The translations under genes and the position numbers were made by a program. Positions 16,007 to 25,118 of a stretch of 64,000 nt of DNA are shown in pieces; position 1 is the stretch's first letter, and each line of letters starts with the position of its first letter. The notes under the pieces were generated by a model, which saw only the letters and a list, made by a program, of their open reading frames with translations, was not told the origin of the DNA and did not search any database. The stretch is from Pelagibacteraceae bacterium (GTDB lineage: Bacteria; Pseudomonadota; Alphaproteobacteria; HIMB59; GCA-002718135): the NCBI GenBank assembly GCA_002718135.1, contig PBDN01000019.1, forward strand, positions 72,805 to 136,804, given 5' to 3'.

Positions 16007-17602
16007 TCAATCTTTGGTATTCTGGCGGAGACCCGCGAGCTTTTCTCCTGTCTCAAAGTAGCGGCCGGTTATGGCTTTTTCAGCTTCTTCCACATTTTCG
16101 TCCGACCAGGCCGACAGGGGATAGCCGTGCCAAGGCAACTGAAGATCAAGATCCGGAAGACCGAGGGCTGTCCATTTTTCCTTAGCTGCGGTCATAAATT
16201 GTTCTCGGGGCAACGACACCGGCAAATAGGGATGTTCCCGAACCGCGTTGATTAAAATCGCAGAAGATCCTTGTCCGTCTGGATAAGCATATTGAGCATC
16301 GTTATCGGATGGAGTTATTGACGGGTCAAGCCGCGGCACCTTGCCTCGGATTATTTCTGCGTCACGATGTGGTTGCGTCGCATAAGATAAAGCCCATAGC
16401 ACCGCATCCATAGAGTCTGGATCTACATCGGCATCGACTGCTATGAATATTTTTCCAAGTGAAGCGTCAAATGCAGCGGCGGCCCTCAGTGCTTGCCAAG
16501 GCTGTCCCAATTGGGGCCGATCAAGCTGAATAACGAATAGCATGTTACAGCTCGCCATCTCGTGACAAGCTACCTTAGTCACCGAAGGAATGTTGCAAGC
16601 ATCGCGTAAATGTCGCAAATAGATTGCATCAAAAGCCGCCTTCCGCATCACTGTACTCTCGCTTGGCGGAAACTCACTAATGATTCCCTGATATATCGGA
16701 TCAGCGCGATGAGTTACGGCAGAGACCTCAAATACCTTCTCCATCTTGCGCGGGCCGAGATACCCGCTAGCCTCTCCAAATGGCGCCTCGGGTTCAAGGA
16801 TGTCGGTACGGATAATACCCTCCATCACGATCTCCGCCTCGGCCGGCACTAAACAATCAAAGGTCTCGGCTGGTACCACAGAGATTGGCTCACCATTAAG
16901 GGCGCCCGCGACCCCGTATTCCTCCACGCCATATGGTACTTTACTCGCTGCTGCCAATAGTAATGCGGGTGGCCCGCCAAGGAACACTGCACACTCGAGG
17001 TGCTTACCCATACGCCGGGCCTTTTCCCACTGAATAGCAAGGTGTTGTGTCGATACATCCGTCGCGCAGCCGATCCGATCGGGTGCTTTAATCATTCCGC
17101 GGTAAATACCCAGATTATAGGATCCGGTTTCTGGGTCGCGAGTTATCCAAACTCCCGCCGTAAGGAAGGGGGCGGGATCAAATCCGGGGGTTGAGATGAG
17201 ATGTGGAAAACGATCAACTCCATCGCCAAAACTATTGCCCTCATAAACGAATTCTTTTACCGGCGCATTTTCTCGTTCTACTTCCACAGGGTTCAGCGGC
17301 CTTCCATGGGTGCTAGCCCATTTAGCTCCAATCTCATGCGGCTCAACGCCTAAGGCCGATGCATATACCTGCCGAGAGGAACCTAACGAACCTAATACTA
17401 CTGATGTATCGAAGTCGCGCCCGCGGGCGTCGGTCACATTTCTGAACCAAAACGCCTTCCGCTGCGCCTCCGCCAGACCACGGAACTGTAGGCGCACCAA
17501 AGGGACGAGCTCAGTATCCTTATTTATACGGTCCTCAACCACATGCAGTAAATCCAGGTTCTGCAGGTGGGCAAGGTAGTCTCGAAGATTTTTATAGGCC
17601 AT
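16007..17602 (-). CDS. UbiD-family prenylated-FMN-dependent (de)carboxylase
   Basis: Reversible decarboxylation of an aromatic or alpha,beta-unsaturated acid with prenyl-FMN. 531 residues, normal to slightly long for UbiD. Visible: the N-terminal YKNLRDYLAHLQNLDLLHVV, WITRDPETGSYNLGIYRGM (prFMN/metal region), AVFLGGPPALLLAAASKVP, an acidic active-site stretch EIVMEGIIRTDILEPEAPFG with the expected Glu residues, and AFDASLGKIFIAVDADVDPD. The segment ASKVPYGVEEY is also typical. No ubiX prenyltransferase is adjacent, so the cofactor must come from elsewhere in the genome. With the Mo-hydroxylases and the CoA ligase nearby, an aromatic-acid catabolic role is more likely than ubiquinone synthesis; that is inference. 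Confidence 0.9.
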   Translation of the reverse strand: MAYKNLRDYLAHLQNLDLLHVVEDRINKDTELVPLVRLQFRGLAEAQRKAFWFRNVTDARGRDFDTSVVLGSLGSSRQVYASALGVEPHEIGAKWASTHGRPLNPVEVERENAPVKEFVYEGNSFGDGVDRFPHLISTPGFDPAPFLTAGVWITRDPETGSYNLGIYRGMIKAPDRIGCATDVSTQHLAIQWEKARRMGKHLECAVFLGGPPALLLAAASKVPYGVEEYGVAGALNGEPISVVPAETFDCLVPAEAEIVMEGIIRTDILEPEAPFGEASGYLGPRKMEKVFEVSAVTHRADPIYQGIISEFPPSESTVMRKAAFDAIYLRHLRDACNIPSVTKVACHEMASCNMLFVIQLDRPQLGQPWQALRAAAAFDASLGKIFIAVDADVDPDSMDAVLWALSYATQPHRDAEIIRGKVPRLDPSITPSDNDAQYAYPDGQGSSAILINAVREHPYLPVSLPREQFMTAAKEKWTALGLPDLDLQLPWHGYPLSAWSDENVEEAEKAITGRYFETGEKLAGLRQNTKD

Positions 17603-17795
17603 AGAGAAACGCTGCTGCGAGTGTTGATTACTACCGTAATAAACTAAAGGCGCTCAAAAGTGGATCCCTCCAAAGTTCTTATTCGAGTCATCTAATACTA
17701 ATCTAAAAACAACGCCTCATAGAGATACGATCAGATCGGATCAATTTTTATTTACAATAATAGTTCGTTTGAAGGCTATTCGTGAGGGTCTAAGC

Positions 17796-19190
17796 TTAAC
17801 CCTTAAGCGCGCGAAGAAGTCCGTCGACACTATCTTTGGCATCACCAAAAAGCATTCGGTTGTTTTCTTTGTAGAAGAGCGGATTGTCTACGCCCGCATA
17901 GCCACTAGCCATTGACCGTTTAAAGACCACGGACGTCCGTGCCTTCCATACCTCCATTACTGGCATCCCAGCGATCGGACTATTTGGATCATCCTGTGCA
18001 CCAGGATTCACTATATCATTAGCGCCGATCACCAGCACCACATCGGTATTTGGAAAATCGTGATTAAGCTCGTCCATCTCTAGCACAATGTCGTAAGGAA
18101 CCTTTGCTTCCGCCAACAGCACATTCATGTGTCCGGGAAGACGCCCAGCAACAGGATGAATACCAAACCGCACATTAGCACCCTTATCGCGAAGTAATTT
18201 GGTGATTTCGCTGACCAAATTTTGCGCCTGAGCAACAGCCATACCGTAGCCCGGTACGATGATGACCTCGTCAGCGTCGAACAGCATTGCCGCCGTTTCA
18301 TCGACCGAAGTCGGTATCACCTCTCCTTGCTCGGTGTCAGCCGCAGCGGCGCCGCCGGAAGTACCGAACCCGCCCAAGATAACACTTATGAAACGTCGGT
18401 TCATAGCGCGGCACATGATATAACTTAGGATCGCTCCAGAAGAACCAACTAGCGCACCGACCACAATCAGAAGATCGTTTGCAAGCATGAAGCCGGTCGC
18501 TGCTGCCGCCCAACCCGAATAACTATTTAGCATTGAGACCACAACCGGCATGTCAGCGCCGCCGATCGCCATCACGAGATGGATACCAATCAGACAAGCT
18601 ATGGCTGTCATTACCAATAATGGTTTCAGCCCCACGATATGGTCAGGCGACGCCAGAAATTCAAAGCCAAGCCAGAGCGAACCTATAATACCTGCTAGGT
18701 TCAACCAGTGGCGCGCCGGCAGCAGCAGAGGTTTTCCTGAAATACTACCCTGTAGTTTCCCAAACGCGATTACTGACCCAGTAAACGTAATTGCACCGAT
18801 AAACACACCTAGGAAAATTTCGACCTCGTGGATAGTCTTCTCGACGCCTTGATAGGCCGAGTTGGGATCCACATAGCTTGCAATTCCAACTAGTACCGCC
18901 GCGAGCCCAACGAAACTGTGTAAGATAGCGACCAGCTGCGGCATCTGGGTCATCTCTACTCGAGACGCCACAAAGATACCTATCGCCGCCCCAACAATTA
19001 CCGCGAGGCCAAGGATAGTGTAGTCCTCAATCTGAGTTGCCGCGATTGTCGCAACAATAGCGATCATCATCCCGACAACACCGTAAATATTTCCCCGGCG
19101 CGCAGTCTCCTGATTGCTGAGTCCACCGAGACTAAGGATAAAAAGGATACTTGCCCCAATGTAGGCGACGGTCGTTATTCCGATACTCAT
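17796..19190 (-). CDS. pntB: NAD(P) transhydrogenase beta subunit
   Basis: Membrane subunit of the proton-translocating transhydrogenase (NADH + NADP+ to NAD+ + NADPH). 464 residues, matching E. coli PntB. The N-terminal half is hydrophobic with about nine membrane segments (dII). The C-terminal dIII domain binds NADP(H), with [37 protein letters not shown] cut here to [19 protein letters not shown], and [20 protein letters not shown]. It is 14 bp downstream of pntA. Its likely job is to supply NADPH for the oxygenases and reductive steps encoded around it, as well as general redox balance. Confidence 0.96.
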   Translation of the reverse strand: MSIGITTVAYIGASILFILSLGGLSNQETARRGNIYGVVGMMIAIVATIAATQIEDYTILGLAVIVGAAIGIFVASRVEMTQMPQLVAILHSFVGLAAVLVGIASYVDPNSAYQGVEKTIHEVEIFLGVFIGAITFTGSVIAFGKLQGSISGKPLLLPARHWLNLAGIIGSLWLGFEFLASPDHIVGLKPLLVMTAIACLIGIHLVMAIGGADMPVVVSMLNSYSGWAAAATGFMLANDLLIVVGALVGSSGAILSYIMCRAMNRRFISVILGGFGTSGGAAAADTEQGEVIPTSVDETAAMLFDADEVIIVPGYGMAVAQAQNLVSEITKLLRDKGANVRFGIHPVAGRLPGHMNVLLAEAKVPYDIVLEMDELNHDFPNTDVVLVIGANDIVNPGAQDDPNSPIAGMPVMEVWKARTSVVFKRSMASGYAGVDNPLFYKENNRMLFGDAKDSVDGLLRALKG

Positions 19191-19204
19191 GTTATATTTG
19201 GGCC

Positions 19205-20761
19205 TTAACTTTTGCGGAACATGCTAAGCATGCGCTGTGTGACGAGGAAACCGCCGGCGATATTTATTGTCGCGATAAGCACTGAGACGGCAGCAAGGAC
19301 AACCACAAGGTTTGAGGGATTTGAGATCTGCACCAAGGCTCCAATCACAATAATGCCACTAATGGCGTTGGTAACACTCATAAGGGGCGTGTGGAGAGCA
19401 GGCGTGACCTTCCAGATCACCTGATAACCGACGAAACAGGCTAGCACGAACACTGTTAAGTGTCCCATGAAAGACGGCGGCGCCACTGTCCCTAGACCCA
19501 GCAGTGCTAGACCGCCAATTGCCAGCGTGATCAGTGATTTAAGTCCGACGTTGCGGGGTTCAGCCACCACCTCCTGAGGCTCAGTTTCCATAGCCTTCGC
19601 GGGCGCTATGCTGGGTATTTTTGGTTTCGGTGGTGGCCAGGTCAGCTCTCCTTCATTCACAACTGTTGCGCCGCGAATCACGTCATCCTTCATATTTACA
19701 ACAATAGAGCCGTTTTTTTCCGGTGTGAGCTCAGACAACATATGACACAGATTAGTACCGTAGAGCTGACTTGACTGGGCAGCCATACGGCTAGGTAAGT
19801 CGGTATAACCGATCAGTGTAACGTTATGTTCGACCGTAACTTCTCCGGGTTTGGTCAGTTCGCAGTTACCGCCTTGTTCCGCTGCCAGGTCAACGATTAC
19901 GGATCCCGGCTTCATAGACTTGACCATTTCCGCGGTGATCAGCTTGGGCGCTGATTTTCCTGGGATCAGGGCGGTGGTTATTATAATATCTACGTCCTTT
20001 GCCTGTTCGGCAAACAATTCCATTTCCGCCTTGATGAACTCTTTACTCATCACTTTGGCGTATCCGCCGGCGCCGGAACCTTCCTCATCAAAATCAAGCT
20101 CGAGAAATTCGGCGCCCATACTCTCTACTTGCTGCTTTACCTCGGGCCGCGTATCGAAGGCTCGGACGATGGCTCCCATGCCGCGTGCTGCACCGACCGC
20201 GGCAAGACCGGCAACACCGGCACCGATGATCATCACCTTAGCTGGCGGCACCTTGCCAGCGGCAGTGATCTGGCCAGTGAAGAACCGTCCAAAATTATTT
20301 GCCGCCTCCACAACCGCTCGATAACCCGCAATATTAGCCATGGATGATAAAGCATCTAACTTCTGGGCCCGGCTGATCCTCGGTACTGCATCCATCGCAA
20401 TCGCTGTAGCTCTGCGCGCTTCAAGCTTTTTTAGCAGTCCCTCGCTCTGTGCTGGCCAAATGAAGCTGATCAGTGTGCTACCCTCCGTTAGTAGCTCCGT
20501 CTCATCTACCCCAAGTCCGGGGTGCTCTTCTGGCTGGCGTACTTTCATGACAATATCGCAGTCACTCCAAAGTTTACGAGTGTCGTGGATTACTTCGACA
20601 CCGGCATCTTGATAGGCATCATCGCTGAACTGCGAGGCGGCGCCCGCCCCTGACTCGATCGAGATATCGAAGCCAAGCTTAAATATCCGGCCGGCTGTTT
20701 CCGGGGTCAGAGCCACCCGCTGCTCACCTGCGTGAACCTCTTTTGGAATACCAATCTTCAT
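19205..20761 (-). CDS. pntA: NAD(P) transhydrogenase alpha subunit
   Basis: NAD(H)-binding dI domain fused to membrane segments; 518 residues, the single-chain E. coli-type PntA (not the split PntAA/PntAB form common in alphaproteobacteria). The N-terminus [20 protein letters not shown] is diagnostic. It is followed by [20 protein letters not shown] (Rossmann) and the [17 protein letters not shown] mobile-loop region. About four membrane helices follow from residue 410, after a Pro/Lys-rich linker. It is probably the first gene of the pntAB transcript. Confidence 0.96.
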   Translation of the reverse strand: MKIGIPKEVHAGEQRVALTPETAGRIFKLGFDISIESGAGAASQFSDDAYQDAGVEVIHDTRKLWSDCDIVMKVRQPEEHPGLGVDETELLTEGSTLISFIWPAQSEGLLKKLEARRATAIAMDAVPRISRAQKLDALSSMANIAGYRAVVEAANNFGRFFTGQITAAGKVPPAKVMIIGAGVAGLAAVGAARGMGAIVRAFDTRPEVKQQVESMGAEFLELDFDEEGSGAGGYAKVMSKEFIKAEMELFAEQAKDVDIIITTALIPGKSAPKLITAEMVKSMKPGSVIVDLAAEQGGNCELTKPGEVTVEHNVTLIGYTDLPSRMAAQSSQLYGTNLCHMLSELTPEKNGSIVVNMKDDVIRGATVVNEGELTWPPPKPKIPSIAPAKAMETEPQEVVAEPRNVGLKSLITLAIGGLALLGLGTVAPPSFMGHLTVFVLACFVGYQVIWKVTPALHTPLMSVTNAISGIIVIGALVQISNPSNLVVVLAAVSVLIATINIAGGFLVTQRMLSMFRKS

Positions 20762-21211
20762 TTTGGAAGTTTCCCCTGTCGGATCGCGTCCGATAAACGG
20801 GACCCATTACTCTCGACGAGTGGATCCGAAAAGACATAACTAACTCTAATTTAATGTAAAATCCGTTGTCATGACAAGGCGACAGGACGCCGCAACCGAA
20901 GTTTTTCCCTATATGTTTCTCTATTTTATCCGGAATTCACTGTCACCGGCTGCCCAGCCATCAGCGGATTGATAATTTTATACCAGACACTTCAATTTGG
21001 GAGATTAGAAAACATTGGCCCCGTAAAGCCACTATAAAATTTTTAGCTGATAATTATGTTGCCTGATCGAAAATCAATTCTTCTCCTTTTTCAATTTTAC
21101 CAAGGCAGTGTATCAGTGGACTGTGGAGGAATAACTTCCATTTACCGCACCGTCTTATAATTGGGGGTGGCAGAGACGCCTTTAAGTCGGGGCATAGTAT
21201 TCTCCTAATAT
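20762..21211. other. 450-bp intergenic region, mostly unassigned
   Basis: Holds the upstream region of pntA near 20762-20900. It is otherwise AT-rich with stops in all frames. The only coding-like item is the 17-codon ORF at 21142-21195 on the minus strand. No RNA gene recognised. Confidence 0.4.
21142..21195 (-). CDS. possible 17-residue microprotein
   Basis: ATG at 21195 is preceded by AGGAGAATACT, a good ribosome-binding site at 5-6 nt spacing, and encodes MPRLKGVSATPNYKTVR before TAA. It begins 17 bp past the terminator of the second Mo-hydroxylase operon. No family recognised. It may be a leader peptide, a real microprotein, or the 5' remnant of a decayed gene; a second 14-codon frame starts right at its stop. 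Confidence 0.25.
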   Translation of the reverse strand: MPRLKGVSATPNYKTVR

Positions 21212-21241
21212 AAAAAAGGGCCGAGTCTTTCGGCTCGGCCC
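21212..21241 (-). terminator. intrinsic terminator of the second Mo-hydroxylase operon
   Basis: On the minus strand GGGCCGAG / CTCGGCCC forms a perfect 8-bp GC-rich stem with an 8-nt loop, followed by six U. It sits 27 bp after the large-subunit stop codon. A textbook rho-independent terminator. Confidence 0.92.
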
Positions 21242-21267
21242 TGAATCAATGTTATCAGTACTGCCTC

Positions 21268-23610
21268 TTACTCTGCCGCTGTACCTTGTGAAGCTGTTTC
21301 CTCGACCATCTGTTCCTTGAGTGCCTTAAGAACCTTAGGTGGCGACATCGGATGGTCCCGCAAACGAATGCCGACTGCATCATATATCGCATTTGCTATT
21401 GCAGGTAGCGGTGGAATGATAGGAACCTCGCCGATACCACGGATGCCATAAGGATGATCGGGATTTGGGACTTCGACTATCTCCGTGTTTATAAACGGCA
21501 CATCAGACGCTACGGGCACTCTATAATCAAGGAAGCCCGTATTTTCGAGAACACCTTTATCGTTATAGATATATTCTTCGTTCAAAGCGGTGCCTATACC
21601 CTGTACCGCCCCACCTTGGAACTGACCTTCGATGAATTCAGGATAGACAGCCTTGCCGGCATCCTGGATCAAGGTATAGCGTAGAATTTTGACTGCCCCG
21701 GTTCGACGGTCAACTTCAACATCTACAACATGAGTACCAAAACCGGGACCGCCTTGCGCAACGTTAATCTCTGCGTGGCCCGCGATTGTTCCACCAAACC
21801 ACGATGCTTCTTTAGCAAGCTCTGCGACGGTCATAGGTTCAAAATCCCCTACGTTAGCGCCGGCAGGGCGGGCGCGTCCGTCTTCCCAGACGACCTGTTC
21901 GGGCTCGACCTCCCATTTTCGAGCAGCGATTTCGCACATCCGCGCAATCGCTTTTCGCGATGCTGTGACTGCTGCCATTGAGCCGGCGGCAGTGCCGCGG
22001 CTGCCGGCCGTCATAAAATTGAAACCGAGCGCACTTGTATCACCAGACATAGTCCGCACCCTTTCAAAGGGGATTCCTAACTCCTCCGCCACTATCATAG
22101 CAAAGGCGCTACGCGAGCCACCGGTTACATCTACCGTACCGAAAATAAGTGTCGCCGTCCCGTCTTCCCCGATATTGACAGTGGCCGATGTCTCCGCGCC
22201 CAATGTAAACCAGAATCCGGACGCAACACCTCGACCTTGATTAGGGCCTAACTTTTCCTGCATATGTGGATGAGCCTTGGCTCGCTCAAGCGTCTGAATA
22301 TAACCAACCGGTCCAAGTTTCGGGCCGAAATGGGTCTGCGTACCCTCCTTCGCAGCATTCTTCAGCCTAAATTCTATGGGATTCAATCCGCAGGTTTCGG
22401 CCATCTCGTCAACAACAGTCTCGACGCCAAACGCAACCATGGGAGCGCCTGGGGCTCGATAGGCTGCTACTTTAGGGCGGTTGGTTGTAACATCGTGGCC
22501 AACAACTGCCACGTTCTCTAAATCATAGCGAGTAAATACCGTGATGGTTGCAAGGGGCAGTGATGAGCCCGCATAAGCGCCAGATTGGTAATTCAATTCG
22601 GCCTGAGCAGCTGTGATCCGGCCTTCCCTAGTACAGCCCATCTTGACCTTAACATTAGTACCAGATGTCGGACCTGTGGCCCGGAAAACTTCATCGCGAT
22701 CCATCACCATTTTGACAGGCCGGTTGCTTTTCTTGGATAGTACGACCGCAAGTGGTTCGAGATAGACGTTATTTTTTCCGCCAAAACCACCACCTAACTC
22801 AGTAGGAATGACTTTCACCTTCGACAGGTCCATCTTGAGCAATTTTGCGATCTGTGCCCGAAAAACGAAATGGCCCTGGGTACCCGTCCACACCTCCGCG
22901 ATTCCTCCCTCTGTGTAGTTCGCGATACTGGCTTGGGGTTCGATATATCCCTGATGAACCGGCTTCGTATTAAATTCACGCTCAATGATTATCTCAGCCT
23001 CTTCAAAGCCTTTTTCTATATCACCGAGCTTACTTTCCATCCGGGCCGCTATATTCGAAGGCTTATCTGGCTTCGGATCAACGCCCTTTGTGAATTGGTC
23101 ATCGTGGAGGACCGGGGCATCAGGTTTCATAGCATCTCGAACGTCGATCACATGAGGTAGAATTTCATATTCAACTTTGATTAGTTTCGTCGCTTGTTTG
23201 GCGATTTTATCACTGATTGCCGCCACGGCCGCGACCGGGTGCCCATCATAAAGAACATTTTCTCGCGCCATCATGTTACGTGTCACATCACGAAAATTGA
23301 CCATCAACTCTCCGGATGCGGCATGTTCAATTTCCATATCGGGGAAATCATCACGACAAACGACAGCCTTGACGCCGGGCAACGCCTCGGCTTCGGATAT
23401 ATCAATCGAAAGAATGTTAGCATGGGCATGAGGGCTGCGAAGAACTCTGCCAACGAGCTGTCCCGGGAGTCGAATGTCAGACGCATATCTAGCTCGACCT
23501 GTTACTTTATCGACGGCGTCGCCGCGCGCCGTCGGATTTGAACCGATGACCTTTAAATCTTTCTCTTCGTATGGAATTTTTGTCGCAAAGGGGGATGGTG
23601 CTCTGCCCAT
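21268..23610 (-). CDS. second molybdenum hydroxylase large subunit (xanthine-dehydrogenase family)
   Basis: Mo-cofactor catalytic subunit, 780 residues. Motifs: ARYASDIRLPGQLVGRVLRS at the N-terminus, ELGGGFGGKNNVYLEP (about residue 274), the loop AYRAPGAP, and RGIGEVPIIPPLPAIANAI near the C-terminus carrying the expected catalytic Glu. Sequence and loop differ clearly from the enzyme at 5955-8336, so this is a paralogue with a different substrate and not a recent duplicate. The loop is neither the form-I CO dehydrogenase type nor identical to form II. It is last in its operon, 3 bp after the FeS gene, and followed by a strong terminator. A ring or aldehyde hydroxylase role is likely; substrate unknown. 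Confidence 0.92.
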   Translation of the reverse strand: MGRAPSPFATKIPYEEKDLKVIGSNPTARGDAVDKVTGRARYASDIRLPGQLVGRVLRSPHAHANILSIDISEAEALPGVKAVVCRDDFPDMEIEHAASGELMVNFRDVTRNMMARENVLYDGHPVAAVAAISDKIAKQATKLIKVEYEILPHVIDVRDAMKPDAPVLHDDQFTKGVDPKPDKPSNIAARMESKLGDIEKGFEEAEIIIEREFNTKPVHQGYIEPQASIANYTEGGIAEVWTGTQGHFVFRAQIAKLLKMDLSKVKVIPTELGGGFGGKNNVYLEPLAVVLSKKSNRPVKMVMDRDEVFRATGPTSGTNVKVKMGCTREGRITAAQAELNYQSGAYAGSSLPLATITVFTRYDLENVAVVGHDVTTNRPKVAAYRAPGAPMVAFGVETVVDEMAETCGLNPIEFRLKNAAKEGTQTHFGPKLGPVGYIQTLERAKAHPHMQEKLGPNQGRGVASGFWFTLGAETSATVNIGEDGTATLIFGTVDVTGGSRSAFAMIVAEELGIPFERVRTMSGDTSALGFNFMTAGSRGTAAGSMAAVTASRKAIARMCEIAARKWEVEPEQVVWEDGRARPAGANVGDFEPMTVAELAKEASWFGGTIAGHAEINVAQGGPGFGTHVVDVEVDRRTGAVKILRYTLIQDAGKAVYPEFIEGQFQGGAVQGIGTALNEEYIYNDKGVLENTGFLDYRVPVASDVPFINTEIVEVPNPDHPYGIRGIGEVPIIPPLPAIANAIYDAVGIRLRDHPMSPPKVLKALKEQMVEETASQGTAAE

Positions 23611-23613
23611 GGA

Positions 23614-24090
23614 TCAGGCTCCTCTCATTTCGCGGGCGGCATCCTGTACCGCCTCGATGACTTTATGATAACCAGTACAACGGCATAGATTACCAGCTAG
23701 CCAGTAGCGGATTTCCTCTTCAGTCGGATCTGAGTTTTCCTCAAGTAAGGCCTTTGACGCAACAAGTAGACCGGGCGTGCAAATACCGCATTGAAGCGCA
23801 ATGTGTTCGATAAACTTCTGCTGTAATGGATGAAGATCATCGCCGTCAGCCATGCCCTCGATTGTTTCAATAAACTTTCCGTTTGCTTCGATTCCCATCA
23901 CTAAACAAGAGCATACCAGAACCCCGTCCATTGTAACGCTGCATGCGCCGCAATCACCGGTTCCACAACCTTCCTTCGTGCCGGTCATACCAAGTTCATC
24001 ACGCAGCACATCCAGCAGAGTCTGGGTCGCATCGCAAAGCAACTCTTGCTCGTCTCCATTAATTGTGGTGTTTACATAATGTTTGGCCAT
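23614..24090 (-). CDS. second molybdenum hydroxylase 2Fe-2S subunit
   Basis: 158-residue two-cluster [2Fe-2S] subunit. Ligands are visible in CGTGDCGACSVTMDG plus the later CSC, and in CGICTPG and CRCTGYHKV. The ATG at 24090 shares one base with the upstream stop (TGATG), so it is translationally coupled to the FAD subunit. Partner of the genes on both sides. Confidence 0.93.
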   Translation of the reverse strand: MAKHYVNTTINGDEQELLCDATQTLLDVLRDELGMTGTKEGCGTGDCGACSVTMDGVLVCSCLVMGIEANGKFIETIEGMADGDDLHPLQQKFIEHIALQCGICTPGLLVASKALLEENSDPTEEEIRYWLAGNLCRCTGYHKVIEAVQDAAREMRGA

Positions 24091-24947
24091 CAGGATTTTG
24101 CCCTTTCTAGCGCAATGGCGGCGGCCCGCTGGGCGAGTACGCCTGCTACTTCGGTTCTGTATTCGATTGTGCCGCGCTTATCGTCGATAGGGGTGCACGC
24201 TGCGCTTGCAGCGGCCGCAAGCGCATCCATGGCATCATCATCCAATTTAGTGCCGATCAACGCATTGGCGGCGGCCTCAACCAAAAGCGGTCGCGCCGCG
24301 ACGGCGCCAAGTGATACGCGAGCCGCAGCGCACGTGCCGTCGGCGTCGAGTGTCAAATTAACGCCGCAGCCGACCACCGCAATATCCATTTCAGTTCGCG
24401 GCGTGAACCTTAAGTAGGCATCGCCCGAGTTCGCCGGGCGTTTGGGTAAGCTGAACGACACAACAATCTCACCATTTGCAAGTGATGTCTTTCCGGGCCC
24501 AACGACAATCTCCGCCATGGGGATATCGCGTTGGCCTCTCGGTCCTATGACATTAGCGATCGCTCCAGCAGCAATCATCGGTGGAACGCTGTCAGCAGCA
24601 GGTGACGCGTTACAAAGATTACCACCAACGGTCGCCCTCCCACGGACCTGAACTGAACCGATTAGACGCACGCCGTCCATCACGCCGGGCCACGCGGCGT
24701 TAAAGGCCGAATTATCCATGAGTTCCTTGCCGGTGACAGCGGCGCCAAGGCGCCAGACGCCATTTTCCTCAACGACTTCACGCATTTCAGCAATATTTTT
24801 CACATCGACAATTAGATCAGGTTCGATCAAATCTAGATGAATTTGCACCATTACGTCCGTACCGCCGGCGAAAAGTTTTACGTCGCCACTCTCCGAAGCA
24901 AGCAATCCTACCGCTGCATCGAGAGTTGCGGGGGACTCATATCTCAT
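24090..24947 (-). CDS. second molybdenum hydroxylase FAD-binding subunit
   Basis: FAD subunit, 285 residues from MRYESPATLDAAVGLLA. FAD-binding signatures are KLFAGGTDVMVQ (about residue 33) and GRATVGGNLCNASPAADSVP (about residue 103). Start 24947 is preferred because families of this type begin with this segment; an in-frame ATG at 24974 would add nine residues. First gene of the second Mo-hydroxylase operon. Its upstream neighbour asnB is divergent, with about 170 bp between. Confidence 0.92.
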   Translation of the reverse strand: MRYESPATLDAAVGLLASESGDVKLFAGGTDVMVQIHLDLIEPDLIVDVKNIAEMREVVEENGVWRLGAAVTGKELMDNSAFNAAWPGVMDGVRLIGSVQVRGRATVGGNLCNASPAADSVPPMIAAGAIANVIGPRGQRDIPMAEIVVGPGKTSLANGEIVVSFSLPKRPANSGDAYLRFTPRTEMDIAVVGCGVNLTLDADGTCAAARVSLGAVAARPLLVEAAANALIGTKLDDDAMDALAAAASAACTPIDDKRGTIEYRTEVAGVLAQRAAAIALERAKS

Positions 24948-25118
24948 GTTAGTCAATCTCGCCTCACCGTTCACATATCCTAGGTATTCCCCTCTTAATA
25001 TAGCACGCTGAGCCGCACCGGGCCATCAGCGGAAATAATCAAATCGTCAATGTACTTTCCTGTACCGAGTGGATGTCCTAAACCATCGAATCTATTAACA
25101 GCGATATGAGGTCGCGTA

